Shown: positions 56,465 through 64,000 of the stretch, piece after piece
Layout of the letters: each line of letters opens with the position of its first letter
Numbering within the stretch: position 1 is the first letter of the stretch
NCBI GenBank assembly: GCA_916048095.2
Contig: OU696595.1
Coordinates: 397,001-461,000 of the forward strand
DNA from: Sacculina carcini
Lineage: Eukaryota > Arthropoda > Thecostraca > Sacculinidae
Length of the DNA: 64,000 nt
Direction of reading: 5' to 3'
Translations under genes and position numbers: made by a program
Notes under the pieces: model-generated
What the model was told of the DNA's origin: nothing
The model's database searches: none
Seen by the model: the letters and a program-made list of their open reading frames with translations, nothing else

Positions 56465-58186
56465 ATGGCTTCAAAAACTCCAACCACCCCACCTGCTGGT
56501 CGTCCATCGGGCGATCGGCCACGGCCGCCGAAAGTGGGTCGTACTGTGAGCCACTTGCACGACGACAGTCGTGCTGCACCTGTGCCGATGGTGCTGGTTT
56601 TCACCAGCACCAATGAACACGTGAAATTGTCCTCGCTGAACCCGTTCCGTCGTCTGGATGGGTTCAAGAACATCGGAGACGCGCCTGTCGAGGCCAGCCG
56701 ACAGAGAGACGGTTCTCTGCTGGTCAAATACGGCAATGAGACGGCAGCAGCCCGCGCGATGAAGGCCGACACATTCCGGTATCGCGTGGGATCGGGCAGT
56801 GACAAGCGTTGGGTGAGCACCCCCATCTCGGTGTGTGCGCATTCGACACTTAACCATGCCAGAGGTGTTATGTTTTGTCGTGCGCTAGAAGGTGTTGAGA
56901 ACGAAGAAATCTGCGACGGTTTGCCATCCCAGGGTGTCATCCGTGTGGAGCGCATCGTCCGACGGCATGGGGATAGCGAGGTGCCAACGCACTCGTTTTT
57001 CCTCGCATTCGAAGGTGTTGTTCTGCCTGATGATATCAAAGTCGGTGACATCCGTCAGCGTATCCGTGTCCGCCCCTACGTACCCAACCCAATGCGATGT
57101 TACAGGTGCCAACGTTTCGGGCATACGAGCTCCCGCTGCAACCGTTCTGAGATATGCGGACGCTGTTCATCCGAACGGCACACCGCTGCTGATTGCGACA
57201 ATGAGTATTTCTGCGTCAATTGCAGGAGCAGCGGTCATGCGTCCTCGTCGCGTGACTGCCCGGAATGGCTCAAAGAAAAGGAGATTCTTGCCATTCGCGC
57301 TGCCCAGCGCTGCAGTTTCGGTGAGGCGCGTGCTGTATATCGCAGCTCGCATCCATCAGGCCCGTCCTATGTCGGCGTAGTCACGAAGTCGGCTCAGCCT
57401 CCACAGTCTGTCGACTCTTTTCTGGAGAAATTTACTGTTGGAGACTTCTTGAAGCTGGCGGGACGAATAAGCTTGAAGCTGGTTGTACCTGAGGCTGACA
57501 AACTTGAGAATGAGCCAACACCGGTTGATCGGCGGTCTGAGGGGACTGCCGTGCCGCGGTCGCCAACGGCCGAACCCCAGCGGTCCCAGGCGTCCGCGAC
57601 CCAGCGGCCCCAGATGGCCGCAACCCAGCGGCCCAAGGCGGCCGCTCCCCAGCAGCCTGAAAAGGCTGCTGAGCGGCGACCTCAGCGGGTCGCCTATCGG
57701 CCGGTCAACCGGCCGATGGACCGTGCTGGCAAATCGGCAGCGATGCCGGTTAGTCAGGGCGGCAAAGAACCGGCCGCTCAGCAGCCGTCCAAGCCAGCAG
57801 AGCGGCCGTCTCCGAACCGGAGGAAATCCGGAGACTGGACAGTGGTTCAACACAAGAGCCGCCGTTCGGTCAAGTCAGCCTCGCCGAGGAGTGACCGGCG
57901 AGCATCTCTCGGTCACAAAGCGAGCGTGGTCCCTGCATCTCCGCGCTCGGCGTTTGCTAGCGCACCGCCTTCCGCACACGACGGAGCGACTCCCACCACT
58001 GCAATGGAGGTGGAGAGTTCCCCTAAGCGGAAGCTCTTGGCCTCTCCAAGTGGTCCCCACCTGACGCGGAGAGAGGACGATCAGCCAAGCGATGCGATTT
58101 GGTACCTGTGCTACCTGGTTTTTAGTGTATATGTGCCTTTTAAACAATATTATTTATTTGTATTTTATTCTATTATATTTATTTTT
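56465..58186 (+). CDS. LINE ORF1 with gag-like zinc knuckles
   Basis: From ATG 56465 (MASKTPTTPPAGRPSGD) about 574 codons. A structured region (residues ~45-200) precedes three zinc knuckles at residues ~212-265: CYRCQRFGHTSSRC, CGRCSSERHTAADC and CVNCRSSGHASSSRDC. A Pro/Gln/Arg-rich repeat region follows (about 57560-57720, AAxQRPxxA units). ORF1 proteins of this group bind element RNA. There is no stop before the endonuclease: the frame runs through an AT-rich stretch (58095-58186) into ORF2. Confidence 0.8.
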
Positions 58187-59613
58187 ATGTCCATTTTACA
58201 ATGGAGTATTAGAGGTATTAGACCGAATTTTAATGATTTACTGTATATTTTACACTCCCGACAACCATCGATTTTAGCAATACAGGAGACTAAGCTTTTA
58301 ACTTCTTCGTATTTTAGTATTCAGGATTTTAATGTTCTTAGATATGATAATCCCAGCTCGACTATAGCCCATGGCGGGGTTATGCTGGCTGTTCGCACCA
58401 GTGTACCCTGTCGCCGCCTGCATATTCAGTCAGATTTGCAGGTGGTTGCGGTTCGGTTCTGGCTCGGTGGTAGGGAAGTGAGTGTGTGCTCATTGTACCT
58501 GCCGCCTGGTCGCCCGTTCCCAAGGACTGACGTCGAGTTTTTGATCATTTCACTTTAACCCCCCTTTTATGTGCTAGGCGATTTTAATGCTCACAGCCCT
58601 TTTTGGGGTCGTGATGTATATTGTAGCCGTGGTTTTATTATGGACGATATTTTAACTGTATTAGATTTAGGTATTTTAAACATAGACACATATACGCATT
58701 GTACCATGCCATCGGGAATCATGTCCGCTCTGGACCTCAGTCTGTGCAGTCCCAGTCTGCAGGCATCCACGAGCTGGACCGTTGAGAACAGTCTGTATGG
58801 GAGTGACCACTTCCCTACATGGATCTGTCTCAATGAGGTACCTAGGATGGGAACACGACCACCGAGATGGAATTTCAAACGAGCTGATTGGGTCCGCTAT
58901 GATTGCTTGACACTGGAAGCCATGGGCAACCCCACACTTCGACCCAGCGTCGAATATTTTACTGAGGCCATTCTCACTTGTGCCAAACAGAGCATTCTGC
59001 GTACGGCATCGCGTCCCCGGCGGCGTCCTGTTCCTTGGTGGACAGACGCGTGTTCTATGGCGTTGCGAGAGCGACGTCGTTGCTGGGGTCGCTTCCGGCG
59101 CAACAGCACGGTGGCAAACATGCTTTGCTTCCGCCACGCTCGCGCAAAAGCTCGATGGACCTTTCGCGAGGCGAAGCGGGCCTCGTGGGTGTCCTATGTG
59201 TCCAGCATTAATCAGCATTGTTCTATATCCACTATATGGGACCGTATAAAGCGCATCTCTGGGAAGTACCGTCCCACTCCACTGCCTTCTCTGAAGATTA
59301 TTGGCGTGGACGTGATAAATCCGGAGCATGTTGCTGACGAAATTGGCCGATATTTAGCGGAGCGCTGTCGTGCAAACGTAGACGACCCTGATTTTGCGGC
59401 GATCAAACAGCAGTGCGAGAGATCACCCGTTGGTTTCTCCACCAACTGTCAGCTGCCAATCAACAGCGATTTTTAAGCATCTGAGCTGAGAACAGCCTTG
59501 CGATCGCTTCGCGATGTCGCTGAAGGCCCTGATGAGGTTCACAACGTCATGCTGAAACGTCTGTCGCCCACAGTGCTGTCCACTTTGCTGCAGGTCTTCA
59601 ATGATCTGTGGAA
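58187..59613 (+). pseudogene. LINE ORF2 endonuclease and start of reverse transcriptase
   Basis: Begins MSILQWSIRGIRPNFNDL, with SILAIQETKL, then LGDFNAHSPFWG, SALDLSLCSP and GSDHFPTWI, the EEP endonuclease series. In-frame TAA codons at 58556-58558 and 59474-59476 interrupt it while the frame is kept. The RT start (LKRLSPTVLSTLLQVFNDLW) leads to the site of the inserted fragment. Confidence 0.8.
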
Positions 59614-60263
59614 CGCTGACGCTGATGCTGCTGAACGAGACTTTTATTCATTTTATTTTAACTTTCCCATTCCGTATTCGGACTTTCATCCTATTATACA
59701 TCGTTTTATCCGTTCTCGCTGGCAGATCTCCTGGGACGAATGAGGTACTAACAAACTAAAAGCAGTGAAGCCCGAAATCGGACATTGGATGTGCTCTTAT
59801 CGCCGGAAGAGGTCCGAGGAGGTAGAGCTCTGTCGTCTGCGTGTGGGTCACACGTACGACACGCATCGCCATATTCTACTCGGACAACCTGAACCCACGT
59901 GCAGCGCATGTAATGTACGTCTCTCCGTGCAACACATCCTGGTGGAATGTCCATCATTCTAAGAGGCGCGTCAACGTTGTCTTGGATCCGTTCGGACTAT
60001 TGACGAGGTTTTGGGACATGAGCAATCGGCGGTCATTGAGGGCCGCATTTTGGAATTATTACGGCTTTTGCCTTTTAAAACTATTTATTGATTTTTATTC
60101 TTCTGACTTTCATATTCATATCATTCACCCTCACGCTTATTTATTTCATCGCTCCATTACGTTCATTTGCATAGTTTTAGTTTAATTTAATTAACAACAG
60201 ACTGGGGTGTCATATGGTCCTAGAGGCCGGTACACCCCAAAAACTCAATACTCAATCAATCAA
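59614..60263 (+). mobile_element. 5'-truncated LINE copy inserted in the same LINE family's ORF2
   Basis: It repeats the 3' end of the host LINE (59626-60240 against 62091-62703), including the C-terminal WMCSYRRKRSEEVELC and HILVECPSF, and has a (TCAA)n tail. The target duplication TCAATGATCTGTGGAA (59598-59613 and 60264-60279) flanks it. It keeps TGG where the host copy has the 62250 stop, so it derives from another, less damaged copy. Confidence 0.9.
60203..60239 (+). other. LINE 3' stem-loop, truncated copy
   Basis: GGGGTGT (60204-60210) pairs with ACACCCC (60232-60238) over a 21-base loop with TATGGTCCTAGAGGCCGGT. See the covarying partner at 62665. Confidence 0.7.
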
Positions 60264-60278
60264 TCAATGATCTGTGGA

Positions 60279-62015
60279 ATGGGGGGGCAGTTTCCAGCCT
60301 CCTGGCGACGGGCAATCGTGATACCCATCACAAAACAGGGCAAATCGGGCGATCACCCGTCTGACTATCGCCCGATATCGCTGACCTCCAGTCTCTGCAA
60401 ACTGTTTGAGAAAATGGTTTGCAGACGGCTGGTGTGGCTTCTGGAATGCGGTCGGCTGTTCAATGATGTTCAGTGCGGATTTCGCCAGGGTCGCTCAACG
60501 TTAGACCACTTGGTGACCATTGACTCTCGCGTACGTGAAAGTTTCGCGCGAGGTCACCACGTCGGGGCGATATTATTTGACATCGAGAAGTCATATGACA
60601 CCACATGGCGGCATGGAATTCTTCGCAAACTGCATCGCTGTGGTATCAGAGGCAACATGGGGAGGTTCGTACACAATTTCCTTTTGCACCGCACATACTG
60701 TGTGCGTGTGGGGAACTCCCTGTCTCGTCCGTTCGATCAGGCAGAAGGCGTTCCACAGGATAGTGTGCTCAGCGTGGCCCTTTTTGCCATAATGATCAAC
60801 GACATTGACAATCATTTGCCTCCCTCCATTGGAAGGTCTCTATTTGTGGACGACTTCGCCGTATGGTGTTCTTCCCGCAGCACTGTTGTTGTCCAGCGTC
60901 AACTGCAGCTGGCGGTGGATAAAATAGAGACTTGGGTAACGCGTAACGGCTTCCGGTTCTCGACGCCCATAACGGTCGGTGTACACTTCTGCCACCGTCG
61001 AGGTGCCTGCCCTGACATGGAAGTGGAATTGTACGGCAGTGCTGTCTCATTCCAACGCACGGTTCGGTTTTTAGGGGTCACGTTGGACTCACGCTTGACC
61101 TACACCAACCATATTTCACAGCTGAGAACCACATGTCTAAAGGCACTGAATGTGCTGAAGACTGTTTCCCGCATGCGGTATGGAGCAGATCGACAGTCCC
61201 TTCTCCTTCTGTACCGCTCGTTAGTCAGGTCGAGTCTCGATTACGCAAGCAACGTATATGATCTGGCTTCGGAGTCAGCAAAAAGCCGTTTGAATGTCGT
61301 ACACCACGCAGGGATACGCATTGCCACCGGCGCGTTTCGCACGTCGCCAATCGTCAGCCTCCTTGTTGAGGCTGATGAGGCTCCGCTGGCGCTCCGTCGT
61401 CAAGAGCTGGGCATGCGTTATTCTTGCAAGCTGGCAAGCACCCATGAAAACCCCGCGTATGACGTGGTATTTTCCCAGCATGTGCCTGAGCAGCAGCACC
61501 TTCCAGGACCTCAGTGTTCTGTGCTGTTTTGCAGCAAAATGAAGGCACTGCTGGAGTCATGCGGGATGGGTGCTAACGACGTCCTCAGACAAGAATACAC
61601 GGCTGAGTCACCCTGGGAATTGGTCACAGCCGAGGCTGACGTCTCGCTAGGAGCTCTGCCGAAACACCGTACAGTGCCCAGTGTGTTTCGCTCAAACACA
61701 CTGGAGCGAATTCATTCTTACGGACGGTATACTGCCGTGTACACTGATGGATCTAAGTCGGCCAGTGGTGTGGGTTGTGGGTTTGTAAGTGAAGGTACGT
61801 GCCGCTCGAGCACGCTGCCACCGAACGCCTCCATTTACACGGCTGAACTTCACGCTATCCTGCTGGCCCTGGTTTTTATTCGCTCATCTTCGTTTTCATT
61901 GTTTTTAGTTTTATCCGACTCCCTTAGTGCTTTAACTTCATTATCGTCTTTCTCCTCACATCCTCTTATACAGAGGATATTTATCTCTCTTGACATCATC
62001 CACCACCAGGGTTAG
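60279..62015 (+). pseudogene. LINE ORF2 reverse transcriptase and RNase H
   Basis: QFPASWRRAIVIPITKQGK, DYRPISLTSSLCKLFEKM, ILFDIEKSYDTTW, AEGVPQDSVLSVALF and LFVDDFAVWCS mark the reverse transcriptase. The D of the usual PQGS motif region and the FVDD box are as in I-type elements. RNase H follows: VYTDGSKSASGVGCGFV, YTAELHAILLAL and VLSDSLSALTSL. The frame differs by one base from the upstream part because of a seven-G run at about 60280-60286, and it ends at a TAG at 62013. Confidence 0.85.
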
Positions 62016-62519
62016 CGTGTAAAGTTCTGCTGGATTCCGGCCCATATAGGTATTTTGGGCAACGAGCGAGCTGACAGAGCCGCAAAAAGAGCTGCTGAAC
62101 GAGACTTTTATTCATTTTATTTTAACTTTCCCATTCCGTATTCGGACTTTTATCCTATTATACATCGTTTTATCCGTTCTCGCTGGCAGCTCTCCTGGGA
62201 CGAATGTGGTACTAACAAACTAAAAGCAGTGAAGCCCGAAATCGGACATTGAATGTGCTCTTATCGCCGGAAGATGTCTGAGGAGGTGGCGCTCTGTCGT
62301 CTGCGTGTGGGTCACACGTACGACACGCATCGCCATCTTCTACTCGGACAACCTGAACCCACGTGCAGCGCATGTAATGCACGTCTCTCCGTGCAACACA
62401 TCCTGGTGGAATGTCCATCATTTTCAGAGGCGCGTCAACGTTGTCTTGGATCCGTTCGGACTATTGACGAGGTTCTCGGACAGGGGCAATCGCCGGTCAT
62501 TGAGGGCCGCTTTTTTTAA
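62016..62519 (+). pseudogene. LINE ORF2 C-terminus: end of RNase H and Cys/His domain
   Basis: FCWIPAHIGILGNERADRAA closes the RNase H domain in the same frame as the upstream part. After an in-frame TGA (62250) comes MCSYRRKMSEEVALCRLRVGHT and then CSACNARLSVQHILVECPSF, the CX2C...HX4C motif usual at LINE C-termini. Confidence 0.8.
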
Positions 62520-62664
62520 TTTTTACGGCTTTTGCCTTTTAGAACTATTTATTGAATTTATGTATTGACATTCACATTCATTTCTTTCACAATCACTCTT
62601 TTTTATGCCATTGTTCCATTCTTCATATTCGTTGATTAATGTGCTTTAACTTTCAATAGACTGG

Positions 62665-62699
62665 GGGGTGCCGTATGGTCCTAGAGGCCGGTGCACCCC
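62665..62699 (+). other. LINE 3' stem-loop, full copy
   Basis: GGGGTGC pairs with GCACCCC over the same 21-base loop. Relative to the other copy the terminal pair changed from U-A to C-G on both sides, which supports a selected RNA structure. Confidence 0.7.
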
Positions 62700-62724
62700 A
62701 AAACACAAATCAACAACAACGACA

Positions 62725-63720
62725 GACTACAGGTCTAAGTGGGCGGAGATCTGTCTGGTGCCTTCGGTCACAACAGAAACAGCGTTGGAGTTTCTCCGTG
62801 TTGTGTGGTCTCGCGAGGGATTCCCCGTCGAAATCGTCACCGACAACTGTACTCCGTTCACCAGCGCCGAGTTTGAAAGGTACCTGACGGTGAGAGGTGT
62901 CAAGCACAGGCGATCTTCAGCCTATTGGCCGAGAGGAAATGCTGCAATAGAAAGATTCAACCGGACCTTCAAGTCTTGGATAGGCCAAGTGCCTGTGTCG
63001 GCACGGTTCGCGGATTTCATCAGGTCGCAGTTGGCGCACTACCGAAGCACCGAAGCACACCGCACTGCAGCACGGGCGTGTCTCCCTCGGATCTGCTTCA
63101 CGGGAGAATCATGCAACTGGCGCTGCCCGTGATAGACGACAGGCCGACGAGAGATGATCCTGGCCAGCGTGTGTAGAAGCAACAACGACGGAATGCTGTT
63201 GTCTTCAACGCACGGAACGCGGTCCGCAAACCTGGGTTCCAGGTCGACGATTGCGTCTACGTCCGTCGGCACGGGCATGTGCCAAAGGGAGAGTCAACGT
63301 TCCGGGTTCCTCTTGTGGTGCAGAATCAAAAAGGCCCCACGTCGTATCGGTTATCTGACTGATCGACACGTAACGCGGCCCATCTCGTTCCAGCAGCCAG
63401 CTGTTCGTCGTTCGTGAAGCCACCGCAGGCACAGGAGGACGACGAGATCGATTTGCTACTGCAGGCCTCAGTACCGGTCGGCGACACTTCAGGCTTCACT
63501 ATGGAAGGTCAGATCGCCGACGCAATGGCTCACCAAGAAGTCGAGTCGTCGGTAGACTACGGCGAGCCCGGCGAGATACGGCGAGGCCGGCATATGTCAA
63601 TCGCAATTTAACAGAGCTGCCAGCATCTCGAAGTGGCCGCCGCCGCTGGAGACCGGCTCGTGTTAAGAAAGTCAGGCTTATGGCGAGATAATAGGCATAC
63701 ATTGGGTTTTCGGCAAGTGT
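62725..63720 (+). pseudogene. Ty3/gypsy E5 fragment: integrase core and pol C-terminus
   Basis: DYRSKWAEICLVPSVTTETA, VEIVTDNCTPFTSAEF and HRRSSAYWPRGNAAIERFNR are an integrase core. Downstream there are pol C-terminal-like sequences. It is a broken fossil. A 3' LTR may begin near 63717 (TGTTACGTTC), but I cannot delimit it. Confidence 0.7.
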
Positions 63721-64000
63721 TACGTTCTGCTTTGTACTCTTTCCCGACAAGGAGGGGAATATTTAGTGTCTATGGTGATCCATTATTGTCTCTCATATTG
63801 TGTTTGTTGCATTTGTGCGGTTATTGAGACGATGACGTGTAACTGTTCAGCCAATCGTGTAACAGGGCGTAACAATTGCGAGGTCAAATGGTAAGTTCGA
63901 TCGGGGTTGGATTCATTCTTTGGGTAGGTTTTGTGTCGTGTGTATGTGTAATATAGTGTTGGTTTGTGCCACGCCTTTTCCATATCCCGATGTTATAGTT
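63721..64000 (+). other. Possible LTR/3' flank of E5
   Basis: No coding sequence recognised. A purine-rich AAGGAGGGGAA lies at about 63750. No second copy is available to confirm an LTR. Confidence 0.3.

Larger units (their letters stand above)
56000..62715 (+). mobile_element. I-type (I/Nimb-like) LINE, full length but decayed
   Basis: Plus-strand non-LTR element with a GC-rich 5' UTR, ORF1 with three zinc knuckles, an endonuclease, a reverse transcriptase with FVDD, an RNase H domain and a C-terminal Cys/His region. These features define the I/Nimb/R1-like group. The 3' end has a stem-loop and a short A/C-rich tail. Lesions seen: in-frame stops near 58556, 59474, 62013 and 62250, a one-base G-run frameshift near 60281 and an inserted fragment at 59614. 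The 5' boundary is approximate. Confidence 0.8.

Noticed and set aside
56026-57051. 341-residue minus-strand frame over the I-type LINE
   Set aside because: It is a shadow of the zinc-knuckle ORF1 on the plus strand and shows no domain of its own.
63717-64000. 3' LTR of E5 beginning TGTTACG
   Set aside because: Plausible start, but no polypurine tract directly before it and no second LTR in the window, so it is not called.

Overview
The window is metazoan repeat DNA. I see no rRNA, tRNA or convincing host gene. The mix of elements (Helitron-like arrays, CR1/L2-type and I-type LINEs, a Penelope-like element with a GIY-YIG nuclease, a mariner, several Ty3/gypsy elements) fits an aquatic invertebrate, perhaps a crustacean or other arthropod. 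That placement is an inference from element content and is weak.

Layout. 1-2550: a minus-strand Ty3/gypsy element (E1) running off the left edge. 2551-35597: a head-to-tail, plus-strand array of non-autonomous Helitron-like elements: five copies of a 3.7-4.4 kb form (A1-A5, each with an internal satellite of 341 bp unit) and eight copies of a ~455 bp form (B), all ending in the same hairpin plus CTA(G) terminus. A1 is split by a minus-strand CR1/L2-type LINE (3982-8523) and A5 by a whole-looking Ty3/gypsy element (E2, 29891-35007). 35598-36978: a (TA)n tract holding a decayed mariner. 37010-40312: a ninth, diverged B element and a decayed Penelope-like element. 40345-42383: unassigned, lower-repeat DNA. 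42384-43367: a TIR-bearing non-autonomous DNA transposon. 43434-44531: a 5'-truncated LINE copy and a diverged Helitron A relic. 44532-55272: a broken minus-strand Ty3/gypsy element (E3), with a second whole-looking Ty3/gypsy (E4) nested in its LTR and a LINE relic nested in its integrase region. 55273-64000: pieces of a plus-strand Ty3/gypsy (E5) on either side of an I-type LINE, which itself carries a 5'-truncated copy of its own 3' end.

The most interesting signals are: (1) the Helitron array with several 3'-type hairpins per unit, a satellite built from two related half-units and a higher-order repeat structure; (2) a 2A-type ribosome-skipping motif (DVEMNPGP) ahead of the LINE endonuclease; (3) a 12-base block directly after the 5' LTR of both E2 and E4 that is complementary to what I recall as the 5' end, not the 3' end, of tRNA-Phe; (4) a base-pair-covarying stem-loop at the 3' end of the I-type LINE; (5) an E1 leader complementary to its own LTR. 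Several insertions can be checked inside the window, because uninterrupted sister copies of the target are present.
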